Below are positions 12,058 through 25,837 of a stretch of DNA of 64,000 nucleotides, one piece after another. The notes under the pieces are model-generated. The model made no database searches, had not been told where the DNA came from, and saw only the letters and a list, made by a program, of their open reading frames with translations. How positions within the stretch are numbered: position 1 is the first letter of the stretch; the number at the start of each line of letters is the position of its first letter. The stretch lies in the NCBI GenBank assembly GCA_037954665.1, contig JBBMOL010000092.1, forward strand, positions 3,100,001 through 3,164,000, in the 5' to 3' direction. Origin of the DNA: Laguncularia racemosa (taxonomy: Eukaryota; Streptophyta; Magnoliopsida; Myrtales; Combretaceae). The translations under genes were made by a program, and so were the position numbers.

Positions 12058-14477
12058 TTTATATTACAAATTTTGAAAAAAAATATTTCTTTTATACAAG
12101 TTATAGCTACAATTAAAAAAAAAAGGAGTCATAATAGATACTTACAAAAATAAAACTACTACTATAAATTGGCAATTCATTTTTTAGTAATCCAAAAAGT
12201 TTATATTAGATTTACTTGTTAAACAAAAAAAGAAGAAGAAGAAACCAAGTTTCAATACACTAATTATGAAATTCCCTAAAATTTCAAAAGGCGATTTCAT
12301 ATGACACCTTGATAAGAGATCTCTTCTCACATTTATAAGTCAATGGATGATTATTTTTACTTTTACTAGGTATCTCTTGCCTTACTTTTTACATTTCCAA
12401 CAAGCATAACTTCTTGTGAATGTAAATAATAATCACGAAATAAATTTAAATATAACAAAAGGTTTATCATGGTAATCCATAAAATAACTAGCTAATTTGG
12501 TGAATACTCAAATGCTTATTAAGAAATTTTAATTCTATGTAATTCTTGTGTAATGGGTTGTTTAATACTTTGAAGGATGAATCATTAAAGTTATTTACAA
12601 TAGGAGATGAATTTAGAACTTAATTGTGGAAAAGAATTGTTTTTTAGATTATTTTGGAAGGATTTTTAGAAGTTGGGTAAGCTGTAGTATGGTGAATTGT
12701 ACTAAAAATTCCAATCGACCAAAGGTAACTATTATGGCCGATCAGTTGAACCCATTACATATGGTTGCTATCGTTGTCCCCTTTAGCCAATTGAGCCCCC
12801 TCCAATTGCCACCCATCCACCTTCCTTACCCCCATCGGTCAATCTTTATCCCCTTGTGGTGCCTCACTCGAGCTTTCTTGAGGCTTAAGTCAATCGCCTT
12901 TCCCTTTTTTTTTGGCTCTAAAAGGTCTTAAATGAATCTTTTGGGTCTCAAATACTTATCTAAGTGCAAAAGTAACCCATTTAAAATACAATCAAGAATT
13001 TAATAATAAGGTTGCATATTTGTATTCAAGCATTGATTGTTTGTTTTGCTAGTTTGAATTTGAGGGGCATAACTCATGTAAGTGAGTGTCTTGCTTATTG
13101 GATGTGTTTGTTGAGTTAGAAGTTAAATAAATCTAAAGTATGTTTTCTATTTTTAAAATTGAGCGTTTTGACCATCAAATTTTTAAAATTATGTTTTCAA
13201 ATTTTTATATAACTATTTTACTCTTAATGAATATAATAAAAATAAAAAAAAAGAAATTAAAATTTGTACTACAAAACAAAAAAAAAAAGAAAAAAAATGA
13301 AAAATGAGAGTTCTATTTTTTTTTTCTAGCTTTATGTATTTCTTTTGATTTCAATGAATTACATTATTATTTTTATTAAGGATAAAATAGTTATATTATA
13401 ATATGAAAATATACCTCTTAAGATTTAAAAGTTTAAACACTATATTTTAAAAACAAGGAAACTAAATACGTATAAAGCAAAATGTAATGATATATTTACA
13501 ACATACTCTTGAAATTTGATTGAAATAATGGAAGGGAGATTGTCCATACACAAGGAAATATTTGCTTTCACATTTAAGAGCTGGCCGGTTTGACCCCAGT
13601 TTTATTGTATGCTGCATTAATATTATTGGTAGAGCTAGTGGTGGCAAAATTCCAATTGCTGTCATGCTGTGATTTGCTGCAATGTTCTAAGAATCCTACT
13701 TTGTTTGCACCGCTGAGATGACTTATACGTGGGGTCCGACGTGCGTCTGTGGGGAAAAAAAATAAAACAAAAATCATTACTAGTACGAGCCAAATGCCAT
13801 GTCCAACGGCGACGCACATTTGATAAAAATTTGGCACTCTATCTGTTATATTACGATGATAAATAATAATATTTAATTATAAATAAATATTCTCACATCT
13901 ATAAATAAATATATAATAATATGTAATTTTATTCACAACATCTTTTTTTCTTTTTCTTTTTCTTTTTTCTTCCTCGAATGGCTTATCTTCTTAAGTTAAA
14001 ACATTAATTACCTTTACAACTTTTCACTAATTTTCATTATTATATACAAAGGCTTAATGGAGTCATTTATTTAATTTTCAACAAAATAACTTTTAACCTG
14101 GTTAAAAACTAAACACTATTATTATGATATATTAATTAAATTTATACATTTATTATCTAATTCATCTTTCTTGATAAAGTTTATGATCAGTTTAATTATT
14201 TTATTTGAAAATAAACTTATAAAATAGACTTATTGTGGCAGTTAATAGATCATTTTATTTCAAGTAAAAATGGTATAAAATATTATTATATATTTATTAT
14301 AATTCAAATAATATAAAAATAAAGTAAAGCGAAATATATTAATAAATTTATCATAATTTTTTTTTTGTAATTATTGTGATCACCTGACAAATATACAATT
14401 TTACAAATATTAAATTTATATCCGTTATTAGCTGCCGTATCGCAATCCCATGACGCATCTTTCCAAGTTTAGGCATC

Positions 14478-14508
14478 TCTCTCTCTCTCTCGCTCTCGCC
14501 CTCTCGTG
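14478..14508. repeat. CT-rich microsatellite
   Basis: ctctctctctctct followed by cgctctcgccctctcg. Simple sequence. Confidence 0.7.
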
Positions 14509-17500
14509 ACTGTTCCCCGTTTTTGTCAGAATTAGGAAAAGGATTAGACAAGGGTTGTGTCCAATTTCACTGTTTTTTGGCATTATAGAGGTCCAAAAGA
14601 GATACTTTCACTTTTCTGTAGCCCAATATGTAAATGAATTAGATATTTTGATATACATACAAAGATAAAAAGTATATTTACTATTTAGGCCTGCACATAA
14701 TGAATATCCCTATGTACCTTTAATAAAATATAAATGTATGTTATCCTTCTTCTATGATTACGGTTCTTTTTTTTTTTTTGGGTTATTTATCTGTAAAAAT
14801 TTTCAGAATTAAAAAGAAAATTTAGACGGAGCATAATAATAGGATTTTCATTTTAATTTAATATAAAAACATACAGAAGAGTTAATAGTAACCTTAAGTT
14901 TAAAATAATTTTTATTTTTAAAAAAATAAAAATAAGAAACACTTTACTTGACCCAGTTAATAGTAACCGATTTTGATGAATTAAATGTCAAGGCTCCATA
15001 GCCTACTGCAAAACGGATTGTCCCTCTCTTAAAATATGACACATCTGATTCGTTAAAAAAAGGAAGTCCATTTAGCACTTTCAACAACTAGCACAAAACA
15101 ATGAAAGAAAAAGCAAATGGCCCCACATTTTATGCCTTAGCTGAACAAATCAAGGATTATAGGAGGTTTCATTTTAGGTTTTTAGAGAGATTAGGACAAG
15201 CATGCAACTAATTATATGTATTTGTTACCAGAAGGTGACTAGCTTTGACTAGCAAAATTCAATATATTGCATAAACTGTAACAACTTAGATGAAAGAGAT
15301 AATGTCAAGATCATTATTTAATTTTTTCATAAATTTTTAATTTCATATGTGAAATTTTAAATTACTAAATATGATACCTCATTGATTTTTCCTGTTAAAA
15401 TTTTATAACTAAAATTTGAATATGCTAAATATTATATTTAATTAAATTTTATTTATTAAATTTACTACTTTTATAAGATAACGTGGTAAATATTCATTAG
15501 TCGAAAAGTACAAATCAAAGATAATGTAATAAATTTGAGAAATATAATTTGATTAGATATGATATTTAATAATTTTTAATTTTTAATTATAAAAAAAAAC
15601 AAAGATTTTGATATTTACTCTATTATTAATAAAGGGAAAAAGGCTTCTTTCTACTAGAAAGTTTACTTTCCTTAATTCCATCATTAAACTTGTGTTAAAA
15701 TTGTCAAAGAACTAAGTATAAGCTTAAATGATGATTTTAAATATACTAACATCTCTCAAATCTTTCCCACATTTCTCAAATAACCCAAGAAAAAAAAGGG
15801 AATAATATATGCAAAAAATATTCAGTTAAGTTGTTGGTGTAATTTGATTTATTGAACTGTCCTTTTAACTTTTAAAATGATTAAATAATGCAACTTAAAT
15901 AGGAAAAAAAAAACAAAAAAGGAAAAACGACTTCAACGTAGTTGATTGTAGAACAAAACGCACTATGCTGCATATTTGGTTAGTGTTTGAAAATAACACA
16001 TTGGAATTGCAATGAAATTATTTTAATTGTCCATAAATACTTTGAAATTTCTAATTATAATAAGAAACTGATTTTTTGGGATTGGATTTATATCTTTGAT
16101 CAATTATTAAGATTTCAAGTAATCACGAGTAGTAAAGTAATTTTTTCTTTTTTTCTCCTTTTTTTTTTAATCATTCTACCCTACATCCTTATTAAGCACT
16201 AAAAAAGAATGGTAAGAATTTCAAAAATTGTTTAGAATCCTATTTCACAAAAAAAGAAAGAAGAAGAAGCTAAATGAGAGATAATGGTTTTATTTACAAG
16301 TACTCTTTAAACACTTGTTAAGTATTAGTCATATAATTAAATAAGAAAATACGTAATTTATAATCATCTGAGTATAGATTTTATGTAATGAATAAGTACA
16401 TTAAAAATTATAAATTTTAGCATAATGTATGTCATTGGTATCGGAAAATCTTGTAGATAAAAGGCTAAATTTTTTGACCAGAACTTTATATTAAGATTCT
16501 AGAATGTCAAAATTTACTAAGATCTGGTCCTGGAGGTAACTTCAAGGATCATTTTAGTCGTCGACAGTTGGTGCAACAGAGTGGAAACCTCCGCCAACTT
16601 GTTTAATTGTCAAAAGACTTCCCCCTATTTAATGTTTTTGGGCTCTTTTCCGGAACTAACAAAGTATGAAAAGTAAGAACAATACATATTAGACTAGAGT
16701 GTTGAGTTAGGACAGAGTTTTGATGAAGACAAGTGAGAAATTTTGTGGGGTTGAATAGAACAAGGCCAAGAATTTTCCAGCTAGGGTTGGTTAATGCTCT
16801 TGTTAGACTCTTTAAAAACGTTAAAAATTTGACTAGCGAGACTTTGTCTTCCCTTACTCACAAGGAAGAGGAAGGAGATTGAGGCTACCTAATGTTTTTT
16901 TCTTTCATGTGGTCAGGCAAAGTTGCATGACGATGTACCTCTTCAAGTCCTCTCGAATCACAAACAGATCCAATTGCTGGGTGTGCTGTGGAATAAAGTC
17001 AATATTGAATGGCGCAAGATAACGAAAAATGGAAAGAGATTTGAGAGAAGATATTCAACATACTTGTTCAACGTGGGAAACTTCAAGATGAGGGAAAAAA
17101 AAAACAGAGCCGCAATTCATATAAGAATACAAAAGAGTGGTATACAAGATTTAATCATCGAGTATGACAATTATAATCATAAAAATTAATTAAAACTTAC
17201 TTATCAATATTTTGAGATATATTCGAAAAAGAATCACAAGAAAAACTCGTGTCTCTCTATGGGTATGCTTTGGTTTTAAGTCAATGCAAAATAAATTCTA
17301 ATGCTTCATTTAATATGCATGAGGAATCAAGAATAAAATGATTCAAACTAGAATAAAATTGAACTAAAAAAAAATGTCGATTTCCCACCACCTATTAAGG
17401 TCCTTAAATGCAGTATATATATGTTTACTTTGTGGAATGGGGATGGGGATTGCTATTTCATTTCCCCAAAATAAATGAAAAAATTGATATTTTTATGGCT

Positions 17501-18189
17501 ACCCTAAAAGAGAGGTTATTGACCTACATATCATATATATTTGCTAATATATAATTTTAAAAGTTTTTTCTTTTTCTTTTTATACATTTCACTTTTTTAT
17601 TATATCATTAATTTATTTCCATAATTTTATTTGTCAAATCATATAATAATATATGATTTTAGAAGCTTTTTCTTTTTCTTTTTCTATTTATTTCACCTTT
17701 ATAACCATTAATTACTGTTTGTCATTTTAAAGTATGAAGGTCACATGCTATGAGACTATTTATGTTTTTTTTTTTATTTTTTGGATTTAAAAATTTTTAT
17801 TTTACTTAATCTTTTTTACAAGGTATTCTTTTTTTTCAAATATCGTTTCAATATTTAATTAGTAAATAAATTAAATGTTTTATTAATAAAAGAATTAAAA
17901 ATTTAATTATCATCCATTAGTAAATAAATTAAATTTTTTATTAATTAACAGTTTTTATAATACATAAAAACATTCAATTATATTTACATTTTATGCTTTC
18001 TAATCAAAATTTACGATCATTATCCAAGCAATCATTTACGTATCGTGCAGACTCTTTAAGTAACTGTGTGGTAGGAGCCTGTTACCGTCAGAACATGACA
18101 TTTGTTCTACATAACGTGCCTCCGATTGATATATTAATAAATATATATGCTTTAAGTTAGTGTATGCTTCGTCATTTATTGGCAGAAAC

Positions 18190-18262
18190 GAAAGTTCACT
18201 TTGGATGGACTCGAACCCCCAATCGTTCTTTGTGCTTTAGGCACATCGCAACTCAATTTGTC
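18190..18262 (-). other. tRNA-like remnant
   Basis: On the minus strand a B-box-like GGTTCGAGTCC (about 18206-18216) lies in a plausible T-arm context, 40-50 bp downstream of a weak A-box-like segment. The T stem has a mismatch and I cannot build a complete acceptor stem, so I regard it as a tRNA pseudogene or SINE head rather than a tRNA gene. Confidence 0.3.
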
Positions 18263-19331
18263 GGTCTTTATTTTTACAACCGAGAGAATACCCCGATTAT
18301 ATATAATGTATTAGTGAATGCCTTTTAGATTTTCTTTTCTTTTCTTTCCTTTCCTTTTCTATTTTGAGAAAATCTTGTTTCAAAATTTGATATTCGGCCA
18401 AATGCCGGTTTCATTCTTAAGGGATTCATTGATTAAATTTTCAATGTATTATAATATAGAAAATGCTAATGGGTATTCTAGAAATGTTTGTTTTTATTTT
18501 AACTAGTGAATAAGAACTTTTCTATTAATAGAATACAACTATTATATGAAATCTAAGAGAAAATAATTTAGAAAGAACCGAGATTATACACTTAACTTAT
18601 AATGATTACATCACTTATAATAAAAATGAGTATTAATGACTTTTTGACGAGAACGATTCTATTAAGAGAACATAGAATTAATCCTTCATAAAATAATACC
18701 GCATAAGGGGTAGATAAAAATAAAAACTAAACGGAAAAAGAAAAGTTTCACCCACACATATATTGAAAATGGAATGGATATGGAGTAAATATGAAGACCG
18801 TAAAGCATGATGTGCACAACCTCAATGATTGCATTGGTAGAGTGGAAATGGAGCAAATAATGGAAAAAGAGGTGTCTTATTGGTTTTGAATAGGATGGAG
18901 AAGAGGGAAAAAAAGAAAAGATAGAAAAGAAGATGGTGGGGTATGCACATTAACGGCTAGGGTTGGATTTTTGTTTTTTGCTTGTAGGATAGAGAAAGAG
19001 GTAAGAATATTATCAATTAAGAAACCTATTAAGTCGTCAAAATCCTTTAGTTTAATAGTTTAAATATTGATCTTTTAAAGGGATGGATCAAATTCAATTT
19101 TTCATTCTCTCAATTATAATAATAGTTGACTAAAAAAAAAAGAAAAAAAAAACCCACTTTATCCTAACAGTATGGCTTAAAGAGAGAATTTTTTTTACAT
19201 TTTTATATACTTACTTTGTTGTGAAATATATAAATATAATCAATATTTTTAGATTTTTAACTAGTATTCAGATGCACACGTAACATTATTAGTTCATAAG
19301 ATCAAATTTAATTTATTTTTCCTCATATTTT

Positions 19332-19410
19332 CACTACAAAAGAATCAAACTGACAATTTTTCTGAAAGCCGTAGGAAGCCTTGAGGAACGTTCACGGACG
19401 GTTCGTTAAG
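19332..19410 (+). mobile_element. CACTA (EnSpm) transposon terminus, remnant
   Basis: Begins cactacaaaagaatc, the type of terminus of plant CACTA transposons, and is followed by GC-richer subterminal motifs (gccgtaggaagcc, cacggacggttcg) like the short degenerate subterminal repeats of that group. No matching inverted end (..ttgtagtg) was found within the next few kb, so only one terminus is visible. Confidence 0.5.
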
Positions 19411-19556
19411 ATAAATGGGAGCTTGAGCCCATCGAAGGACTTGGGAATTAGTGAAGAAAATGGAATAGTTAAAGCTGCTGATGTTGAAAATCTGGACATG
19501 GTTGTGATTATAATGGCTTTGAAATCTCCAGCAGAAGCAATTAAATATATTTAATC
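19372..19556 (+). other. Unrecognised open frame next to CACTA terminus
   Basis: From about 19372 a frame stays open for some 60 codons to a TAA near 19554, without an early ATG. Its composition (Lys, Glu, Ser, Val rich, few low-complexity runs) differs from the surrounding T/A-rich DNA. I do not recognise the product. It could be a gene fragment carried by the CACTA element or a chance frame. Confidence 0.25.
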
Positions 19557-20399
19557 TTGTTGACTAAGTCCCCGTGATTAGGGAAAACAAAAGATAAAAA
19601 AAAGAAAGGGACCACCTTGAGCATCCATAACATAAGGTTCATGAATAGTTCTAGTTATCAGAGGGTGCTAACTCACTACAGCTGTACTCTTTTTTTTTTT
19701 TTTTATCTTATTTGATCTTCCTTTTCTTTTGCCCAAAGTAGGCCAAAAAATAATGCTATCCTGAGTAACATCTGAGGAAATGTCATTTGCTTTGGTTCAA
19801 CTAAAGCAGGCTTCACAGCCTACTAATATGTATCAGTCTACCAAACATGAATATAAGAGATAGAAAATGTTTGCTAATTATTATATGTGATGTGATAACA
19901 TTTATACACAAAGCACGTTGACAAAGATGTAAAGCTTATCTAAGAAATTATCAGAAGCATCTTATTGGCGTTGTCTTTTTATATGAATGCGGTCAAAATT
20001 ATTTTTGCAGGCCAATTCATCGTTTAATATATAGGGTTTCTCAGTTTATCAAATACTTTAACAGTTAATATGGTTCAAACTAGGTAATGAATCAATTTAA
20101 AAGATTAATCATAGTTGCATAATAATCCTTTTTGTTTATTGGCCAAATTTGTATATCGATTCAAAAGAGTGAATGATGTGAAATTTTTAAAAGTCAATAT
20201 TTTGAAGGAGTGCATGTACTTTTTTTTTTTTTTTTTATTAAAATTCCAAATATCTCTATAATTTTAATTCTTTCTAAAAGTATCGCTATAATATTATCCT
20301 AATAATAATAACCAGCAGCAGCAACTGCTATGTTCATTGATCCCAATCTCGAGGTTGTTCTATTTCTACTGCATTAGTTTATTCCTTAAAATATTACTA

Positions 20400-20830
20400 A
20401 ATTGTCCGGTTCTACTTGCCCAATATCTTCTACTCCAATGGCTATATCTTCCAATCATCCTTGTTAGATCTTAAAGTATTTTGACCTGTCGCAAGCCTTG
20501 AAGGACTTGGTACCGCAACCACACCAGTTGGATTGTTTATTGAGGCCATGGGAGTCTTCAAATGGTATACGGATACTTTGACCTCATCAATCGAACAAAA
20601 CTTTGAAAACTGAAATCATTGAACGTGCTGAAAAACGTCTCTTTCATATATGCCAAGAAACAACATGGAAGTGGAACCACATATTTCATTTTTCGTGGAG
20701 GTGTACAAATGTACAACACTATTGCAACTTCAGAAATGAGCGGATTTTCGCCATGAGTTTAGAGGAGAAATCTTCTCATAAATGGGAAAGAGTGATATGT
20801 CAACTTTCAAGGTCACTCTAAAAGGGAAGT
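20400..20830 (+). pseudogene. Unrecognised broken coding-like segment
   Basis: Less AT-rich than its surroundings. Several open pieces occur, the longest 20603-20821 (72 codons, MKTEIIERAEKRLFHICQET...), with stops and frame changes upstream that separate pieces in nearby frames. It may be a retained exon fragment of a plant gene. I cannot name the family. Confidence 0.3.
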
Positions 20831-22419
20831 TTTGGTATCACATTTAAAATTATTAAATTGTATCTTTTAGCAAAAGAAAGAAGGCTAAAATCAAAAAAGA
20901 AAAAGAAAACACTTCTTTTCTAAATTACGAAAAACTAAATATTTAATATATTATTATATCATTGTTCCATATATATATATATAGGATGATTATATATTTA
21001 GTTTTTAAAATTTACCTATTATTCTATTTAAAATTTCTAGTTTTTTCTTCTTTTTTTAATCCTATTTAGGTTTCAATGTTTTTCAACTTTTATAAAATAA
21101 GACTTTTGCCAACAGGTAAATTCTCTATTCATACTCGACACGAGTCTTCTTTTAACTAGTCCATAATAATTAGTTTAATGAAATAATGAGTATTAAATAT
21201 ATTTAATTACATAGTATAATAAAAAATAATATCTAACATATGCAAGTACATGATATAATAAAAATTAGGATTAATATCACATTTGGTATCTAAATTTTAC
21301 CTATTTTTACAATTAATTAGGTAAAATTTTAAAATGCCAATTTATTATCCAAACTTTACTTCTTCTTTTTTAATAATTATCCACCTAAATTTTATCCATT
21401 TTGGCAAATCTCAGGTATTAAGTATGATATTTACGCTAAAAATTATTGATACAATAAAGGTTGCAAAAAAAAAAAAATTGTGGAAACTCTAGCTAGGTTG
21501 ACCGATCATCCTAAGGTCAATCAAAAGCTTATACGTATTAAGGATGGATAAAAAAATTTAACAGAGTTGATGGAAAGATAGAAATCATTAAATATAAGAA
21601 AAAAGAGGGTTGAGATGCTTCAAATAAGAAAAGTAGCCATAAGTTGAGAAACAAATGTATACTATTTTTCCTATATTTATTGAGTACCCATATCACAGGT
21701 GGGGGGAAAAACGAAGGGCTACCCAACTGTATTTTGCGAACTCTTTTTAATCATAATATAATAACACCACACACGGAATATAATGAACCATTTTTAGTAG
21801 CATCATTGGAGAAGACTACTGTTTTAAATATGTAATAACCCTACCAATACAAACTGAGGGAGAGAAAGATAATGTTCAAACATATATTAACTATTTATTA
21901 ATGAGTGGGAGTGGGGGATGCCGAAAGTGCAAGCTAGGACTAACCACCACCACCACCACCACCAGCAGCATATATTGCACACCCCCCAAATACAAAAATT
22001 TCTTTCAAAGACATATATAAGCATTGGCTTGGGCACTTTTCATGTTCCCAACCCAGCAAGTCTAGCTCAGCCCACAATTCATTCACAGTGAAGTATTTCA
22101 AGTTTATCTTAGCTTTTAGAGCCTATAAAAATTCGGCCCAAGAGAATTTACCTGTAAAACATTGGTCTCGTCTAGCAATATTTTGAAAGACCACCGAAGA
22201 AGTTTTATTTTAGTAAAAGAGATTGGTCCAGGATTTTCAGTAAGCAAGCAGCATACTGAGCAGAAATTGCAATCCAGAGTATAACTACCGTCGGTTTACA
22301 AATTATTAGGAACGACATGATTGAAGCAGGAAATGTCTACGACTTTCTTTTGAGCACTTGTACCACAAGTCCATTGATGAAGCTAAGACATCACGAATAG
22401 GATATTCTCTGGAATGATA
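20831..22419. other. Intergenic AT-rich DNA
   Basis: Contains short microsatellites such as (AT)n near 20970 and a CCA/CCAG run at 21943-21966. No gene or transposon end recognised. Confidence 0.5.
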
Positions 22420-22836
22420 TATTTGTTGTAAACATTCGAGTCGAGATGTTACGGTATAAGCCTGACTTGACTTTGGTTTGAAATTTTAAAGTTAAAATTT
22501 GAGTTTGAGCTCTAACTCAATTAAGCTTTATAGTTTTGAGCTTAAATTGGAATTGAAATGGTACTCAACAAGATCAAGCTCAATTTGATTAAGTTCGTTT
22601 TGACTCATTAATCTAAATGACATATTATTAATCTCATAAAAAGAATAGTGATATCTAAACTCGATTTAATCATAAATAATATTAGGCTCGTAAACTAATC
22701 AAGTCAAACATCAAAAGCTCAAGTTTGACTCCGACTTAAGTTTGAGCTTAATTCACTGTGGTCAAATTGAACTCAAATAAATATCACATCAAATTCGAGT
22801 AACTAGTTGATTGGTTTTCTCTTTTACATCCCTACC
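22420..22836. mobile_element. Possible hAT-type MITE (gagctcgag-like family)
   Basis: The left part has gtaaacattcgagtcgag and the right end ttttacatccctacc, an imperfect inverted pair of the (ta)gggatgtaaacgagtcgag type. The interior is rich in gagct/aagct/tcaagct words on both strands, as in a better preserved copy at 46553-46852. Exact ends and target duplication are not clear here. Confidence 0.4.
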
Positions 22837-24125
22837 TTAAAACATTTAAGACCATATCTGGCCAAATGGGTTCCTACATACTTAGTTGACGTCATGGAAT
22901 AGATTTTAATTTAAAATTTTTTAAATCTGCTTCTGTATAATGCACAATATCAAGTCATTCCATCTTAAAACCAAAGTAAAGCTTGTACTTTACACATAAT
23001 AAGTCCCAGATTCTAGAGTATTTCATATGTTATTATTAAATGCGAGACAAGTTATAAACATCCTTTAAATATCTTCATAAGTATGTAACCCCAGCATACA
23101 TTAATTATATGGTTAATAGTAAAAAAAATGTCACCTCACTTTAATAGCTCGCTCAATCAAATAAAATAAACCCCCATGACAACATACACTAACGAAATTG
23201 GAGTTTTAATTTTCTTTTTTAGGCGATATTGGATTTATACTTCGAAGATCAACCATCTAAGGCACTCCTTTTCTTTTCAAACGGAAACAGTGTATGCCAT
23301 AATATCGAAATATTATACAAAGTACCCAAAAAAAAAAAAAAATTCACTAATCCTACGGAGCAACCTGTAATTTATAATGATCTATAGATTTCAAAGTAAT
23401 TCCAAAAAGTGATAGAATGTATTGTATTATTATACAAAAATTTGATAATCTAGGCCAATGGCAATATGATAGGGTGCAAGGTAAGACCCAGATCATCCAG
23501 ACCCTGTTCTACCACTTCTGAGTATGATCCAATATGACTCTTACATTGTTTAGGTATATTTATTGCGAAATCCTTGTAAATTGTTCTATCCTTACAAAAA
23601 AATTTGTTATTTGAATTTTAAAATTATCTTGACTTCATACACAACATATGACTCTTTAGGAGTAGGATGTTATTCATTAATACAAGCACCTTAGTTATGC
23701 TCGATTCATAGTCAAGCAGGCTTGATTCAAGCTCAACTGAGCTGAAAGCTTTTCTAAATGAAGTTTTAGAAGCTTAACTCAGTTCACCCTCAAGCTTGGC
23801 ACGTCCTCGATTATTATCAAAGTACGTTCAAGCAAATATCAAGCAAAGCTTTAGTAGTTTATAAGCCGGTTTGGTACGTTTCCTCCCATAATAAGATACG
23901 ATGAATTTAAGAAAATTTGCAAAATCAGGAGAGTGAGAAAATGCTCCCACCTCTCTCTAAAACCTCCCTACCCTTCCCCCTAAAAGACCACTTCTTTTAG
24001 GCTGCAAACACACACTAACCACTCACCCTACCTCACCTATCTCGTAAGTTGCTGGACCTGATGGAAGATGACAATAGCTACCCCCATGAGCCGCCAGTAG
24101 GATCCCCATTAGTGGCCAGAGCACA

Positions 24126-25816
24126 TTGGGTGACCATTTTCCGCCACTCTTCCTAGGAGAACTAGTTGCTAATTCACAAGGCATAGTTTCAAAGGTAGGA
24201 AGTCCTAAGCACCCAAATAAGGAAAAAGTAGGGACGCCTTTTAGCTCCAAAGGAAAGAGCAAAGTTGACTTGCCTAAAAGAGGAATTTTGGATCCTTGTG
24301 CCCCTAAAGAAAAACTGTCTGTGCATTGTTGCCAAGCAGAAGAGAGCTCTAAAGTAAGCTCTAGTGCCACATCACATTTGCACCCCTTCCAACAAATTTC
24401 CTCCTTTAGTAATTCAACCTTGGAAGAAGTAAATGGTCTGCTGGAGGACCTTGAAAAGCAAAACCACTCTACAAAACCACCCTCCCCAACTAAAACCACC
24501 ACTAGAGCGCACATGGAAGGAAAACGTACGCCCACGATTGCGATATCAAAGACCCTGAAGGAGAGGCGCACTTCTAGCTGCGGTATCATCCTCTAGCCAA
24601 GAAAGGAGCGGTCCCTCGTGTGAAGATACCTGAAGTAGTGGAGGTCACCGGAGCTGAATACTGGTCCTCCACTCTTTTAGGGTTCTTCCTCGTCTGTAGG
24701 ATGCCATTTAAGTTAGTCCAAGATATGGCACTTCACCTTTGGAAAGACTATGGTATTCTGGAAGTTTTGGGAAGTAAAGAGGGATTTTTCTATTTTAGAT
24801 TCACCAAAGGAACAGACTTGATGCCTTTGCCAGAAAGGACCTGGTACTTTGCGCAAAGGTACCTCATCCTTCAAAAATGGAGGCTAGGCAAGTCCCTCGA
24901 GAAGCCTCGGCCAACCAAAGTTTTGGTTTAGGCTTTTTTCTTGCGTGTTCCATGCGAGTACCTCAATGAGGAAGTCATCAGCCACATAGCAAGTGGAGTG
25001 GGCGTTCCCCTCAAGGCTAATGCCTTAACGACTTCAAGGCAAAGGGCAAACCATGCGAGAGTACTTGTTAAGATTGATGCGAGAGATGAAATGATTACTT
25101 GAGTAGAAGTGGAGAGATTTGATGGGTCAACTTCTAGGATAATGGTTGAGTATCAGGGACTCCCTACTAAATGCGGTGAGTGGAAAGTTTTTTGCCATAC
25201 TTATCGGCCTACATATATGGGGACATGCCCAACTGCTACGAACAGCTATAAGGCTAAGAACAGCGAGGATCAGTGGGTTCCAGTTAGAGGAGGTGGTAAA
25301 GCGAAGGGGAAAGTGAATGAAGAGGGAAAGCTGGGCAACAATGGCACTACAACGCCCTGTCATCAGCATAGAGGGGAAGGGAGTGAGGCAAGACAGTCCT
25401 CCCCTAAGTCGAAATGGGTACTTGGAACTAGAGAGAAGTCTCCCAAATTGTCCTTCAAATTCATTCATGAAGATACTCATGCTGAAGGGGTTAAGGACAT
25501 GAACGAAATTAAGACTGATGAGGCAAGGGCTAGGAAAGAAATGGAAGTTGAGGAACATAACTCACCAACAACTACCCTTGTAGCGGAAACACAACTAGAG
25601 GAAGTACTTATTCAAGACCATGGCACCACCCTACATGATCAACCTACGCTAGATGATGATGCTAAAGGGTTTGAGGAGTTTGAAAACACTCCCCTCAGTA
25701 AACTAATTCCCCAACTACACCATGGACAGTGTAGCAACCCAAAGAATACAAAAGGTTTAAGCTCCTCTAGTAGGCGCAAGAAGAAGCAGCGAAAAAGGAG
25801 AAGAAACTTCACCTAG
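24126..25816 (+). pseudogene. LINE ORF1 (DUF4283 plus zinc knuckle), broken
   Basis: Three open pieces: 24126-24596, 24620-24931 and 25109-25816. The middle one (MKIPEVVEV..., with a W..TLLGFFL start, an FFYFRF core and RTWYFAQRYLILQKW end) fits the DUF4283 fold of plant L1 ORF1 proteins. The next piece carries the zinc-knuckle region: a first CG..C-type cysteine is kept (LPTKCGEW) but the second Cys of the usual C-x2-C is Trp. The rest is a Lys/Arg/Glu-rich tail ending in a basic RRKKKQRKRRR cluster. ORF1 proteins bind LINE RNA. Stops between 24597 and 24620 and from 24932 to 25108 break the frame. An ATG at 24060 begins a short frame that ends at 24155, so the true N-terminus is uncertain. 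Confidence 0.7.
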
Positions 25817-25837
25817 CTGCCCAGTACCCTAATAACT

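Larger units (their letters stand above)
7655..19331. other. Intergenic AT-rich DNA without a recognised gene
   Basis: I see no conserved protein, no intron-bearing gene and no RNA gene I can name. It holds simple repeats, a 57-bp tandem duplication (10693), a possible small MITE (11936) and a tRNA-like scrap (18190). Open frames here (for example 8390-8749, 12626-12931, 13574-13837, 16923-17189) are short, low complexity or lack any family resemblance, and I treat them as chance. Confidence 0.5.

Noticed and set aside
12626..12931. A 101-codon plus-strand frame with Pro/Leu-rich end
   Set aside because: No domain, no intron context, and T-rich ends. The middle looks like a scrap of repetitive DNA, but I could not assign it.
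18190..18262. A possible functional tRNA gene
   Set aside because: Only the T-arm/B-box part is convincing; acceptor and D-arm stems do not pair.
24023..24589. A 188-codon minus-strand open frame
   Set aside because: It lies antisense to LINE ORF1, with no family resemblance; a shadow of the plus-strand frame.
25127..25558. A 143-codon minus-strand open frame
   Set aside because: Antisense to the LINE ORF1 tail; hydrophobic composition comes from the complementary strand of a Lys/Glu-rich region.
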